From NCBI GenBank assembly GCA_035511075.1, contig DATKFW010000149.1:1-64000 (forward strand): a stretch of DNA of 64,000 nt, written 5' to 3'. The position numbers were made by a program, and so were the translations under genes. The number at the start of each line of letters is the position of its first letter. The stretch's first letter is position 1. The notes beneath the pieces were generated by a model. That model had not been told where the DNA came from and did no database searches. It worked only from the letters and a program-made list of their open reading frames with translations. The stretch comes from DATAUD01 sp035511075. Lineage in GTDB: Bacteria > Verrucomicrobiota > Verrucomicrobiia > Limisphaerales > Palsa-1400. Of the stretch, positions 1 through 10,441 are shown piece by piece.

Positions 1-24
1 GGGAACGGGGGACAAAGGAGGGCG

Positions 25-53
25 TTGACATCGTTCGGGGATTCCCGTATCCT
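25..53 (+). promoter_or_regulatory. sigma-70 type promoter
   Basis: A perfect TTGACA (25-30) is followed after 17 bases by TATCCT (48-53), which matches four of six bases of the -10 consensus. It lies about 28 bases upstream of the ATG at 82, and AGAGGA at 67-72 is a good ribosome-binding site. It should drive the coiled-coil protein and the small lipoprotein behind it. Seen directly as motifs; promoter activity is inferred. Confidence 0.6.
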
Positions 54-81
54 GTTTTAAAGTTTAAGAGGATTTACTCGA

Positions 82-840
82 ATGTTGCTTCGAATTTGCC
101 TGATTATCGCGATTGTCGGCGGGCTGGCAGCCGGCGTGCTGAGCTTCGTCAAAGTTCAAGATATTATAGTCACCACACGGGCCGCCCGTGACCAGTGGCA
201 CAGCCAGTTCGATTCCGAACACAAGACGCGCCTGACCGCTGAAGCGAATCTCAAGAAGACCAAGGCGGAGTTGGACACCACCAAGAGGGAATTGGCCACA
301 ACGAAAAGTCAACTTGACGATGCCAACGCCAAGGTGGCCGATCTGGATAAGAAGAACACCGATTTGACGGCCGAACTTGACAAGACCCGCGCCGATCGCG
401 ACACAGCGCAGCAGGAACTGGAACAATGGCACCTGATCCCGGGCGGACTCAAGCCCCCTCAGATCACCGCCATGATCGAAGACCTGGCCAAGGCGGTGAA
501 AGCGCGCGATACCTACATCGCCGAAAACAAAATCCTCAACGACAAGGTCCTCGAGCTAAACGAGCGGTGGAACAGATTCTTTGGGGACAGCGGTCCGGTC
601 ATTTTGCCGGCCGGGTTGAAGGGCAAAGTCGTCGCCGTGGATCCCAAGTTTGATTTTGTGGTCCTCGACATCGGCAAGGACCAGGGCGTGCTGGAACGCG
701 GCGAAATGATGGTAAACCGGGGCGGCCGGCTGCTGGGCAAAGTCCGCATCGCCAGCGTCGAGAAGGACCGTTGCATAGCCAACATTCTGCCGGATTGGCA
801 GCGGGGCGAAATCATGGAAGGTGACGAAGTACTCTACTGA
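82..840 (+). CDS. membrane-anchored coiled-coil protein of unknown function
   Basis: 252 residues. One hydrophobic segment (about residues 4-24) is followed by a long Lys/Glu/Asp/Thr-rich heptad-like region (about 45-125) that reads as coiled coil. A second helical stretch (about 140-165) leads to a compact C-terminal domain (170-252) rich in Val/Gly. That tail has a beta-barrel flavour reminiscent of MreC-type C-terminal domains, but I cannot assign it. Topology suggests an inner-membrane anchor with the coiled coil and C-terminal domain in the periplasm. A near-consensus promoter and Shine-Dalgarno site precede the ATG. The stop overlaps the next start (TGATG), so it is probably translationally coupled to the small lipoprotein. 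Envelope role is inferred from topology only. Confidence 0.75.
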   Translation: MLLRICLIIAIVGGLAAGVLSFVKVQDIIVTTRAARDQWHSQFDSEHKTRLTAEANLKKTKAELDTTKRELATTKSQLDDANAKVADLDKKNTDLTAELDKTRADRDTAQQELEQWHLIPGGLKPPQITAMIEDLAKAVKARDTYIAENKILNDKVLELNERWNRFFGDSGPVILPAGLKGKVVAVDPKFDFVVLDIGKDQGVLERGEMMVNRGGRLLGKVRIASVEKDRCIANILPDWQRGEIMEGDEVLY

Positions 841-992
841 TGAAAATCTTGCGCCTATCACTATGCGCCCTTTTCCTGGCGCTTGCGGCTGGCTGCGCCA
901 CGGATAACTCGGACAATGTTTCTTCATTGCCGTGGAACACACCGCAGGACTGGGAGGGGCCTCTGCCTTCGAGCATCAATCAAGGCCGCTGA
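840..992 (+). CDS. 50-residue small lipoprotein
   Basis: A 50-codon gene whose ATG shares the last base of the preceding stop codon. It has a basic N-terminus (MKILRL), a hydrophobic stretch and a clean lipobox LAAGC with Cys19. The predicted mature lipoprotein is only about 32 residues, with a Trp/Pro-rich tail containing PWNTP and DWEGPLP. The signal peptide, lipobox and coupled start make it a credible gene despite its size. Function is unknown; it probably works with the upstream membrane coiled-coil protein at the envelope. It ends 10 bases before the convergent stop of RNase Y. Confidence 0.7.
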   Translation: MKILRLSLCALFLALAAGCATDNSDNVSSLPWNTPQDWEGPLPSSINQGR

Positions 993-1002
993 ACGCCTGG
1001 GG

Positions 1003-2559
1003 TTATTTGGCGAATTCGATGCAGCGGGTCTCCCGCACGATCGTCACACGGATCTGGCCCGGGTACTGCAATTCCTCCTCAATTTTTCGCGAGATATTGC
1101 GCGCCAGGAGGTAGGCCTGTTCGTCGCTGATGACGGCGGGCTGCACCAGGACACGCAACTCCCGGCCGGCCTGGAGCGCAAAACATTTCTCGACGCCGGG
1201 AAAGGACGTGCCGATCCGTTCAAGGTCTTCGACACGCTTGATGTAGGTCGTCACAGTCTCGGAGCGCGCTCCCGGGCGCGATGCGCTGATGGCGTCGGCG
1301 GCGCTGACCAGGATTCCAAAAACGCCGGTATGCGGCACCTCCCCGTGATGAGAGGCCACGGCATTGACGACCTCATCGGATTCGCCGTAACGTTTGACGA
1401 TTTCGGCGCCGACGATCGCGTGAGAGCCTTCGACCTCGTGGTTGACCGCCTTGCCGATGTCATGCAGAAGGCCCGCTCGTTTGGCGGTAACGACGTCAAT
1501 ACGCAACTCCGAAGCAAGTATCGCCATCAATTGGGCCACTTCGACGGAGTGCTGGAGGATGTTTTGGGCGAAACTGTGGCGGAAATGGAGCCTGCCCAGT
1601 AGCCTGATCAATTCGATGTGCATCGGCGCCACGCCAAGTTTCACGATGGCTTCCTCGCCCGCGCGCTCGATGAACTGGTCCATCTCCTGCGAAACCTTCG
1701 CGACCACCTCCTCGATTCGCGCGGGATGGATGCGCCCGTCAAGAATCAACCTTTCCATCGCTTCGCGGGCAACTTCGCGGCGCACCGGATCGAATCCGGA
1801 GAGGACCACGGCCCCGGGGGTGTCATCAATAAGGACAGTCACGCCCGTGGCGGCCTCAAAGGCCCGGATATTGCGGCCCTCCCGTCCGATAATGCGGCCC
1901 TTCATCTCCTCGCCTTTTATATTGACAGTGGCGGTGGAGGTCTCAAAACTGTGATGGCCCGCGTAACGTTGGATGGCCAGGGTGATGATCTTGCGCGCCT
2001 TTTCCTCGGCGCAAACCTTGGCCTCCTCCAAAACGTGTTGGGAAAGCTGGACGGCGTCACCCATGCTTTCCTGCTCGACTTGTTTGAGAAAGGCGGCGCG
2101 GACCTCCTGCTCGCTCAATTTGGAGACGGCGGCCAGTTCGACGCGCCGTTGCTCGACCAACCGGGCCGCCTGCTGCCGCTGTTCCTCGATTTCGCCCGAT
2201 TTTCGGGCCAGGGCCTCCCTGTCCGCGCGGAGCATCGTTTCCTCCTTGACCAGGCGTTCCAACTGGCCGTTGACCAATTCCTCGCGCGTCGTCAGGCGCT
2301 GCTCGATGACGGCGATTTCCTTGTGGCGCGAGACGACAACCTGTTCGGTTTCGGCGCGGACCTTGAGGGCCTCTTCATTGGCGGAAAGGCGGGCATCGCG
2401 CGTGATGGATTCGGCCTGGAGCCGGGCCGCATCGAGGACCTGACCCTTCTCGTTTTCCAGTCCGGCGCGAATGCTCTTATCGCGCCAGCGCCAGAGGAGG
2501 GCGCCGAAAAGAGTGCCGATCATGAAGACGACTACGCCCGCGTAAATGTTAGAATTCAT
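1003..2559 (-). CDS. rny: ribonuclease Y
   Basis: 518 residues, the usual RNase Y length. An N-terminal membrane helix (about 4-23) is followed by a long charged coiled coil (about 25-200). A KH domain contains GRIIGREGRNIRAFE near residue 220. The HD domain has HSVEVAQ upstream and the metal-binding LLHDIGK motif with His366-Asp367. The family is a membrane-attached endoribonuclease that initiates mRNA decay. It is the last gene of a minus-strand run (GT-C-like protein, pseudopilin, rarA, 5-FCL, rny), lying 19 bases after the cyclo-ligase stop. Confidence 0.96.
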   Translation of the reverse strand: MNSNIYAGVVVFMIGTLFGALLWRWRDKSIRAGLENEKGQVLDAARLQAESITRDARLSANEEALKVRAETEQVVVSRHKEIAVIEQRLTTREELVNGQLERLVKEETMLRADREALARKSGEIEEQRQQAARLVEQRRVELAAVSKLSEQEVRAAFLKQVEQESMGDAVQLSQHVLEEAKVCAEEKARKIITLAIQRYAGHHSFETSTATVNIKGEEMKGRIIGREGRNIRAFEAATGVTVLIDDTPGAVVLSGFDPVRREVAREAMERLILDGRIHPARIEEVVAKVSQEMDQFIERAGEEAIVKLGVAPMHIELIRLLGRLHFRHSFAQNILQHSVEVAQLMAILASELRIDVVTAKRAGLLHDIGKAVNHEVEGSHAIVGAEIVKRYGESDEVVNAVASHHGEVPHTGVFGILVSAADAISASRPGARSETVTTYIKRVEDLERIGTSFPGVEKCFALQAGRELRVLVQPAVISDEQAYLLARNISRKIEEELQYPGQIRVTIVRETRCIEFAK

Positions 2560-2578
2560 TGGTGCACTGAAACGGCAA

Positions 2579-3163
2579 TTACTTGGAAATTTCCAGCCAG
2601 CGTGTTGGCGTCAAAATAAAATTCATACGAATATCGTGCGGCTCCGCCGGAATCTCCGCCACGATCTGCTGGTCGAAGGCGACCCCGCATTTGGCCGCGG
2701 CAAATTGGGCGAGCAGACGATCATAGAACCCGCGGCCGCGCCCCAACCGGCGCCCTGCCAGATCAAATCCTAACCCCGGCGCCAGCGCCAAGTCCAGCGA
2801 CTTTAATGGATAAGGGGCGCAATGCGGGCCAGGTTCCGCAATCCCAAATTTTCCGGGCGCGCAATCGCCTTTGAGGTGAGAGACCCGAACTGCTTCGTAG
2901 GTTCCCGTTTCGGTTGAAAAACGAGGCAACAGGACCGTCTTCCCGGCTTCCAGGGCCGATTCAATCAACGCGGACAAATCGAGCTCCCCGGGAATGGATG
3001 AATAAAAGAGAACCGACCGCGCCTCCTTCCAAAGCGCCTGGCGGCGCAAGCGCGCCCCGGCTTCGGCGGAGCCTTCCCTCCTTGCGGCCCCGGGCTGGTT
3101 CTTCAGGATGAGACGCAATTGGCGGCGCAATTCGGCTTTTGAACGGGAGCCTTCGGAACTCAT
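2579..3163 (-). CDS. 5-formyltetrahydrofolate cyclo-ligase
   Basis: 194 residues, normal for the family, which converts 5-formyl-THF to 5,10-methenyl-THF using ATP. The C-terminal signature GRGRGFYDRLL is present, followed by CGVAFDQQ and a PHDIRMNFILTP segment, and the N-terminus carries basic residues typical of the ATP-binding part. The start overlaps the rarA stop by four bases (ATGA), implying translational coupling. The window also encodes FolD at 36838, which uses the methenyl-THF product. Confidence 0.93.
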   Translation of the reverse strand: MSSEGSRSKAELRRQLRLILKNQPGAARREGSAEAGARLRRQALWKEARSVLFYSSIPGELDLSALIESALEAGKTVLLPRFSTETGTYEAVRVSHLKGDCAPGKFGIAEPGPHCAPYPLKSLDLALAPGLGFDLAGRRLGRGRGFYDRLLAQFAAAKCGVAFDQQIVAEIPAEPHDIRMNFILTPTRWLEISK

Positions 3164-4590
3164 TTGGGCGGATCGCGCGGCGGCTGGTTTCGCAACGCCT
3201 CAATTTGTTGACGCCATTTTTCCAGGCGTTCCTTGATCTTCTTTTCCGAACCCTGATCGGTCGGCTCGTAATATCGCCGGGCCGCGCCAAGGTAATCCTG
3301 CGCCACGAAATGCCCGGGAAAATTGTGCGCATATTGATAGCCTTCCCCGTGTCCCAGCCGTTGCGCCCCGGAATAATTGGCGCCGCGCAAACTCTGCGGA
3401 ACGGCCAGCGTGCGCCCGGAACGGACGTCGGCCAGCGCCGCGTCGATGGCGACGATGGCACTGTTGCTCTTGCTGGCTGTGGCGATGTAGATGGTGGCCT
3501 CGGCGATGGGGATGCGCGCTTCGGGCCACCCCACAAATTCCGCGGCTTGATGCGCCGCCCCCGCAAGCACCAAAGCCATCGGATCGGCCAGCCCGACGTC
3601 CTCCGCCGCGCAAATGAGAATCCGGCGCGTGATGAATCGCGGGTCTTCCCCGGCGTGAATCATCTTGGCCAGCCAATACAAGGCGGCATCGACATCGCCG
3701 CCGCGCATCGACTTGATGAAGGCGGAAATCGTGTCGTAATGGGCGTCGCCGTCCGCATCATAAACAACAGCCTTCTTCTGGATGCATTGTTCGGCGGCGG
3801 AAAGGTCGATGACAATGACGCCGGCGCCGTCCGGGACAGTCGTCAGGGCCGCAATTTCGAGCGAGTTGAGGGCTTTGCGAGCATCACCATCGGCGACCCT
3901 TGCCAAGTGGCGCAACGCGTCTTCGTCGGCCCTGATTTTGACATGGCCCAGGCCGCGCTCCGGATCGGCCAAAGCGCGGCGCAGCAATTCAAGGAGGTCC
4001 TCCTCAGTCAACGGCTGCAACTCGAAAATTTGCGAGCGGGAAACCAGCGGCGAGTTGACAAAAAAGAACGGATTGTGGGTCGTGGCGCCGATCAACTTCA
4101 CGACGCCACTCTCGACGTCCGGCAGGAGGATGTCCTGTTGCCCCTTGTTGAAACGGTGGATTTCGTCGATGAAAAGAATGGTGGATTGCCCTGTATTTTC
4201 CAGGCGATTCCCCGCTGCGGCCAGGACGCGGCGCATGTCCGCCACGTTGGATTCCACGCCGCTGAGGCGCTCGAATTTCGAGCGGGTCTGGCGGGCGATG
4301 ATTTGCGCCAGGGAGGTCTTGCCCGTTCCAGGCGGCCCGTAAAAAATGAGCGACTGAATGCGGTCCGCTTCGATCGCGCGGCGAAGCAATTGTCCCGGCC
4401 CGAGAATGTGTTTTTGCCCGGCGAATTCATCGAGGTTTCCGGGCCTCATGCGGGCGGCAAGCGGCTGGCCGGCAAAGGATTTTGTTTCCTGCTTCGCGGC
4501 GTCGGATTGGCTGCCAGCCGGCGTCGCCGTGGCAAAAAGATCATTGCCTGTCACAGCCGGGACTATAACAGAAAAACGGCGCCAAACCAA
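3160..4590 (-). CDS. rarA: replication-associated recombination protein A (AAA+ ATPase)
   Basis: Related to RuvB and clamp-loader ATPases and acting at stalled forks. Walker A GPPGTGKT lies at about residues 85-92 and Walker B ILFIDEIHRF at 138-147, followed by sensor-1 GATTHNP. The C-terminal half has the MgsA/RarA helical and tetramerisation segments (RGGDVDAALYWLAKM, GEGYQYAHNFPGHF). Read from the first ATG it has 476 residues. A GTG at 4554 giving a start at VTGNDLF is an alternative, because the first 12 residues look unlike the family. It begins 15 bases after the pseudopilin stop. Confidence 0.94.
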   Translation of the reverse strand: MVWRRFSVIVPAVTGNDLFATATPAGSQSDAAKQETKSFAGQPLAARMRPGNLDEFAGQKHILGPGQLLRRAIEADRIQSLIFYGPPGTGKTSLAQIIARQTRSKFERLSGVESNVADMRRVLAAAGNRLENTGQSTILFIDEIHRFNKGQQDILLPDVESGVVKLIGATTHNPFFFVNSPLVSRSQIFELQPLTEEDLLELLRRALADPERGLGHVKIRADEDALRHLARVADGDARKALNSLEIAALTTVPDGAGVIVIDLSAAEQCIQKKAVVYDADGDAHYDTISAFIKSMRGGDVDAALYWLAKMIHAGEDPRFITRRILICAAEDVGLADPMALVLAGAAHQAAEFVGWPEARIPIAEATIYIATASKSNSAIVAIDAALADVRSGRTLAVPQSLRGANYSGAQRLGHGEGYQYAHNFPGHFVAQDYLGAARRYYEPTDQGSEKKIKERLEKWRQQIEALRNQPPRDPPK

Positions 4591-4605
4591 GCCGGAAGCG
4601 GGGAA

Positions 4606-5271
4606 TTATTGGGCCGCCACCTCGGCCCAGGGAACGCCGGGCTGGTCATAGGCAAAGGTCATGTCGTTGGTGCTGAAGGCGCGGTAGTTGCGCGCGTGTC
4701 CGTCGGCGAAAAAGACGTTGAGCGTCCTGTTATGCACACGGGAAGGAAGGTACGTGGATTCAAACAATGTGTCCTGGGAGTAATTGTCCGGGTCGGCGTC
4801 CGTGGGTTCAAACGGATAATTGCAATCGCCCGATAGAATATAAGCCGACGGCAGGAGAATGCTTTTAAAGGACACGCTCGCCAAGCCGCCCGCCTGGACG
4901 TAGGGAGCGCGGGCGCCCATGAAATAATTGTAGGGAGACTTGTCGAAGCACTGGCAAAGCGCGGCGCAGCAAAGAATGTTGGTATTCTCGTAATAAGCCG
5001 CCAGGGGCTGCGACCACGGGGGCGGATCGACGGCGCCCCACGGCACCGAACCATGCGGCATGGGCAGCAGCGAATTATTATCGTCGCCGTACATCTGCAT
5101 GGCCAGGCCGAGCTGCTTGAGGCTGTCAACGCACCGGATTCTGACCGATTCGTCCTTGGCCTTTCCAAGGACGGGCAAAAGCATCCCCGCCAGAATGGCG
5201 ATGATGGCGATGACCACCAATAATTCGATGAGAGTGAAAGCGCCGGCCGCGATGTATTTTCGCATCGTCAT
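4606..5271 (-). CDS. type II/IV pseudopilin with H-X9-DG motif (DUF1559-like)
   Basis: 221 residues. It begins with a short basic leader, then the prepilin peptidase site and N-methylation helix GAFTLIELLVVIAIIAILAG. The C-terminal HNRTLNVFFADGH is the H-X9-DG motif common in Planctomycetes, Verrucomicrobia and Lentisphaerae pseudopilins. Family members are expanded in PVC genomes and are thought to form secretion pseudopili, but the role of any single copy is unknown. Four Cys near residues 95-107 (CCAALCQC) may be oxidised outside the cell. A start at 5265 is equally possible. It lies between the membrane GT-C-like gene and rarA, with no secretion genes nearby. Confidence 0.85.
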   Translation of the reverse strand: MTMRKYIAAGAFTLIELLVVIAIIAILAGMLLPVLGKAKDESVRIRCVDSLKQLGLAMQMYGDDNNSLLPMPHGSVPWGAVDPPPWSQPLAAYYENTNILCCAALCQCFDKSPYNYFMGARAPYVQAGGLASVSFKSILLPSAYILSGDCNYPFEPTDADPDNYSQDTLFESTYLPSRVHNRTLNVFFADGHARNYRAFSTNDMTFAYDQPGVPWAEVAAQ

Positions 5272-5320
5272 TTTAAAAACCCTTCGTCCACTCCCTCAGA
5301 CTTCGCCCCCGGCAAAAAAT

Positions 5321-7138
5321 TCATAAAAGTTTCCGGCGAAGGATCCGGGCTCCCTTGAGGTTGGTCCCCGAAAACGGCTCGCCCCACGACGTCGCCACGA
5401 CGTAATTTTCTTCGATCCATTGCAACAACAGGTAGCCGGGATTCCCGGGGGCGCCGTAATGGCGGATGCCCCGCTCAGATAGATCCAGCGAGATGAGCAC
5501 GATATAATCCGGGGGCGATAGCCGCACTTGTTCCAGCCGCACTTCGTCCGGCGTGGCCCCCCCCATGGTGGGCATCTCGGAACTGCGCTTGGTCAAAAAA
5601 TTAATTGACAGACCATCCGGCAGGACAAGGAGCGTTCCCGGCGGGGCTGTGGCAAGGCGTTTCACCACCCAGTTGACCAATGGCCCTATGGTATCGACCT
5701 CCTGGTTGAAGGCGTAAAAGCGATCCGCCTCCGACCCCACCGGCTGGGTCTGTTCGGCCTGGATGGCGATGGACTTGGAGGCGATGGAAACGCAGCCAAG
5801 TGTCACCACCAAAATACCGCACGCCGCCGAAACCGGGGCCCCCGCCCTCCCCTTGCCCGTCCACCGCGGAATCTCGGCCGCCATAACCGCGGCGATCACC
5901 ATCGCCGACGGCGCCGCCTGGAAGAACCCGAAATGGTAAACGCGCGCGAAAAGGGCCATCCGCGCCAGCATCGCCACCCCAAGCAAGGCGAGCATCCATT
6001 GCATGGCCGCCCGGGCTTCGATCTTCCGGCTTTGGCCCCATTCCCAGAGCAGACGGCCACCAGTCAATGCGACAATCATCACCGCCAGCAGCGGCAGGCA
6101 TCGCCCGACCCGAAACCATCCGCCGTCCAGCCGGACACACAATGCGAGCGCGCCCAAAACCAGGACGAGCGCCACTCGGCCTTTGGAGGGACGATTGATG
6201 AACCAGCCCGCGGCCCAGATCGCGGCCATGACAACAAGCGCGCATGTGCCCGCCTCAATTTCCAGCCAGCCGTTGTGCCACGGACGATCGAAACCGGCCA
6301 TCATCTCCTGGCCCGCTGCGAATCCCGGCACATCAACGGGCTTGAACAGCACTCGCCACCAGGCGTTGCAGGCCTCGGCGAACGAGGCGCCGAGAGGCAC
6401 GTACGGCGCAAAACCAAGCGCAAACGCCAGCGTCGGCCATACCACGCCCGCCGCAAGCAACGCGCATTCAGCGCCCGAAACCGATTTGCGTTGCACCAGT
6501 CGCAACGCCAGCGCGCCCCCTCCCAGCGCGCCGGCGGCCAGCATGAATTCCGGCTTCAAAACCGCCGCAATCCCGCCAGACGTCCCGAGCAAAAAAGCAA
6601 AAGTCCGCGATTTTTTTTGGCCCCACGACGCGGCGACGAACACCGTCACGAACATCAACAACATTCCGTGCGTGCTCTCGTGTGAGTACGGGGAGGCGTA
6701 ATTGTAATTGCCAACGGACGTCAGGTGGGAAAACGAAAACACCGCAATGAACACGCCGCAGGCGGCAAACGCCCCCAGCCGGCCCCACGCGCGCCGGAAG
6801 GCGGCGTAGGCCAGCCCCACGATGGCCCCATAAACTAGAAGATTGGCGGCAAAGAGGACATTCAGGCTCGCCCCAAAGATTTTGAACAGCAAACCATTGA
6901 AGTAAGCCGAGAGCGGCCCGTAATTCCACGGATGTTCCTGGAAGAGCCCGGCACCCTGGGATATTTTCCAGGCGGCGTACCATTGCGGCCCGGAGTCAAT
7001 AATCGGGTCAGGCCATTTTCTCCAGGACACGCGCAAAAAAAATGCCAGCAGGGCAGCCAGAACGGCGCCGGCGCACAATTCCGGAAGCCACAGCCGCCGC
7101 GCCGGGCGTTCGGGCCTTTTGGGTTCCAGGGAAGTCAT
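5321..7138 (-). CDS. polytopic membrane protein, GT-C glycosyltransferase-like
   Basis: 605 residues from the ATG at 7138; an upstream in-frame ATG at 7225 exists but its extra residues look like random translation. At least 10 hydrophobic segments follow a short basic N-terminus, with a lumenal-type loop after the first helix (DSGPQWYAAWKIS, EHPWNYGPLSAYFNG). This layout is typical of GT-C type polyprenyl-phosphate sugar transferases, whose catalytic Asp usually lies in that first loop. A soluble C-terminal domain of about 120 residues includes a DGLSINFLTKR segment. Substrate is unknown. It is the first gene of the minus-strand run ending in rny and is divergent from ruvB. Confidence 0.7.
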   Translation of the reverse strand: MTSLEPKRPERPARRLWLPELCAGAVLAALLAFFLRVSWRKWPDPIIDSGPQWYAAWKISQGAGLFQEHPWNYGPLSAYFNGLLFKIFGASLNVLFAANLLVYGAIVGLAYAAFRRAWGRLGAFAACGVFIAVFSFSHLTSVGNYNYASPYSHESTHGMLLMFVTVFVAASWGQKKSRTFAFLLGTSGGIAAVLKPEFMLAAGALGGGALALRLVQRKSVSGAECALLAAGVVWPTLAFALGFAPYVPLGASFAEACNAWWRVLFKPVDVPGFAAGQEMMAGFDRPWHNGWLEIEAGTCALVVMAAIWAAGWFINRPSKGRVALVLVLGALALCVRLDGGWFRVGRCLPLLAVMIVALTGGRLLWEWGQSRKIEARAAMQWMLALLGVAMLARMALFARVYHFGFFQAAPSAMVIAAVMAAEIPRWTGKGRAGAPVSAACGILVVTLGCVSIASKSIAIQAEQTQPVGSEADRFYAFNQEVDTIGPLVNWVVKRLATAPPGTLLVLPDGLSINFLTKRSSEMPTMGGATPDEVRLEQVRLSPPDYIVLISLDLSERGIRHYGAPGNPGYLLLQWIEENYVVATSWGEPFSGTNLKGARILRRKLL

Positions 7139-7230
7139 GCCATCACAGTCAACCCAGCATACCCGCAGAACGTTTCGCGGCTCAAGTTTTCCCTTGTCGC
7201 TGCCTTTTCCATTGCCCATTCTCAATTGTG

Positions 7231-8250
7231 ATGCCGGATCGAGTCATCTCAGATGTGTTGGCCAAGCCAGACGCCGCGTTGGAAATGACGTTGCGGCCGT
7301 CGCTTTTTTCCGAATTCGTCGGCCAAGCCAATGTCAAGGAACGACTGGAGATTGCGGTGCAGGCGGCCAAAAAGCGCGGCGAAGCCCTCGATCACATTCT
7401 TTTCAGCGGGCCGCCGGGCCTGGGCAAGACGACGCTGGCCCATATCATTGGCAGGAGCATGGGAGTGGGCGTCAAATGCACCAGCGGCCCGACTATCGAG
7501 AAGGCCGGCGATCTGGCGGGGCTTCTGACCAATTTGGAGGAGGGCGACGTTCTTTTCATCGACGAAATCCACCGGCTGCAAAAAACCATCGAGGAGTATC
7601 TCTACCCTGCGATGGAGGACTTCAAGCTCGATATTATAATTGACCAGGGGCCGAACGCCCGCAGCGTCCGCCTGAACCTGCCGCGCTTCACCCTGGTGGG
7701 CGCAACGACCCGAAGCGGTCTTCTGACCGCCCCGCTCCTGACCCGTTTTCCGATTCGCGAGCGGCTCGATTATTACAAAGCTGAGCAGCTTCAGCAGATT
7801 GTAGCCCGGTCGGCCAATTTGTTGGCGATCGGCATCGAAGTTCCAGGCGCGATGGAAATCGCCCGGCGCAGCCGAGGCACGCCGCGCATCGCCAACAATT
7901 TATTGCGCCGCGTGCGGGATTACGCGCAGGTCCGAGGCGACGGCCATATCACCGTTGCCGTTGCCGACCAGGCGCTGGTGATGCTGGCGATCGACGAAAA
8001 TGGGTTGGACGAGATGGACAAACGGATTTTGGAAACGATTGTCGTAAAATTTGCCGGCGGGCCGGTCGGTCTCAATTCTCTGGCCGTGGCTGTGGGAGAA
8101 GAGCCTGACACACTGGAAGAAGTCTATGAACCTTTCCTGATCATGGAAGGCTACCTCAACCGCACCGCCCAAGGCCGTGTGGCCACCGAATTGACCTACA
8201 AGAAACTGGGTCTTCAATCGACCGCCGGACGGCAGGCGAAATTGTTGTAA
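7231..8250 (+). CDS. ruvB: Holliday junction branch migration ATPase RuvB
   Basis: 339 residues from ATG 7231; a longer frame reaching 7042 runs antisense through the upstream gene and is not credible. Walker A GPPGLGKT lies at residues 60-67, Walker B DVLFIDEIHRL at 106-116, and GATTRSG carries sensor and arginine-finger residues. The C-terminal winged helix has the family features GGPVGLNSLAVAVGE and EPFLIMEGYLNRTAQGR. It forms the hexameric motor of the RuvAB complex. ruvA and ruvC are not in the window. Confidence 0.97.
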   Translation: MPDRVISDVLAKPDAALEMTLRPSLFSEFVGQANVKERLEIAVQAAKKRGEALDHILFSGPPGLGKTTLAHIIGRSMGVGVKCTSGPTIEKAGDLAGLLTNLEEGDVLFIDEIHRLQKTIEEYLYPAMEDFKLDIIIDQGPNARSVRLNLPRFTLVGATTRSGLLTAPLLTRFPIRERLDYYKAEQLQQIVARSANLLAIGIEVPGAMEIARRSRGTPRIANNLLRRVRDYAQVRGDGHITVAVADQALVMLAIDENGLDEMDKRILETIVVKFAGGPVGLNSLAVAVGEEPDTLEEVYEPFLIMEGYLNRTAQGRVATELTYKKLGLQSTAGRQAKLL

Positions 8251-8257
8251 GCCCGAC

Positions 8258-8359
8258 TTATTTGCCAAACATTTTTGCCACGATAAAGATCACGAAGGCT
8301 CCGAAAAGGCCTCCGCCTCCGAGGAGATATACCAGGGAGTAACCAGCGGCGGCAAACAT
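8258..8359 (-). CDS. 33-residue single-pass membrane micropeptide (putative)
   Basis: A 33-codon frame antisense to the ruvB downstream region. It encodes MFAAAGYSLVYLL, a GGGG turn, then LFGAFVIFIVAKMFGK, so nearly the whole peptide is one or two membrane-compatible helices with a basic C-terminal end. Start ATG at 8359, stop TAA at 8258-8260, converging on ruvB with a 7-base gap. There is no obvious Shine-Dalgarno site, so support rests on composition alone. Function unknown. Confidence 0.4.
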   Translation of the reverse strand: MFAAAGYSLVYLLGGGGLFGAFVIFIVAKMFGK

Positions 8360-8722
8360 GTGCGGTAACAATAATGCAATCATAACTGTATGGGTTCAAC
8401 ATAACCTGCAATCGTCCGATGGTCGCAGATTTCGTTTACACAATAGGTCGAAAACCTTGCCGGCCCTATGGGGTGTTACCCTGGAAGGAAGTCTTCAACT
8501 CCCGGAGATTCCTCAAATGGTTAAATTACCCCCATCGGAAAAATCGACGATTACCCAGCCTGATAAAATGACCGCCACACCATTGCCATTTCGCGTCGCT
8601 GAGAGCGCGTTTCAATAGTGCGCTCCAAGCCCCGGCAGCCGCCGCCACAGACGCCGATGAAAATTTGACCATTCGGGTTTGCGTCCATACCCGTCCTGCC
8701 GTTAACGTTCGACCCGCGATTT
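8360..8722. other. 363-base intergenic region upstream of carB
   Basis: No convincing gene. The plus-strand frame 8358-8618 gives a low-complexity Pro/Ser/Arg-rich translation unlike any family. TTGACC at 8665-8670 with a poor -10 (TACCCG, 17-base spacing) is the only promoter-like match before carB. The region may hold the micropeptide promoter as well as carB control. Confidence 0.4.
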
Positions 8723-10231
<1,509 letters not shown>

Positions 10232-10309
10232 TGCCGTAGAATTGTCGTAAAATGTCAAATGAAAACTTATTTTTGAGACGTAAAGCATTGGTATTAAGAT
10301 TGTTCAGAA

Positions 10310-10384
10310 TGGTAGCGCGTACGGGAATCGCACCCGTCTTTCAGCCTTGAGAGGGCCGTGTCCTAACTGATAGACGAACGCGCC
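10310..10384 (-). tRNA. tRNA-Glu(CTC)
   Basis: 75 bases including an encoded CCA. The acceptor stem pairs GGCGCGT with ACGCGCT (one G-U). The D arm begins TCGTCTA as in other glutamate tRNAs. The anticodon stem CGGCC/GGCTG closes the loop CTCTCAA, giving anticodon CTC. The T arm is ACGGG/CCCGT around TGCGATT. The canonical cloverleaf and Glu-type D arm make the identity firm. Confidence 0.93.
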
Positions 10385-10441
10385 ATTCGGACCCCGCAAT
10401 AATATTGGCAGAAGACCGAGTTGGCAACCTTGGAGATGTGA

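Noticed and set aside
7042..7230. N-terminal extension of ruvB to 7042
   Set aside because: The extra 63 residues are antisense to the GT-C-like gene and unlike RuvB, whose normal start is at 7231.
8470..8510. GGAAGGAAGTC motif resembling the tip of SRP RNA helix 8
   Set aside because: Flanking bases do not pair into helix 8, and no 5' or 3' 4.5S RNA stem was found around it.
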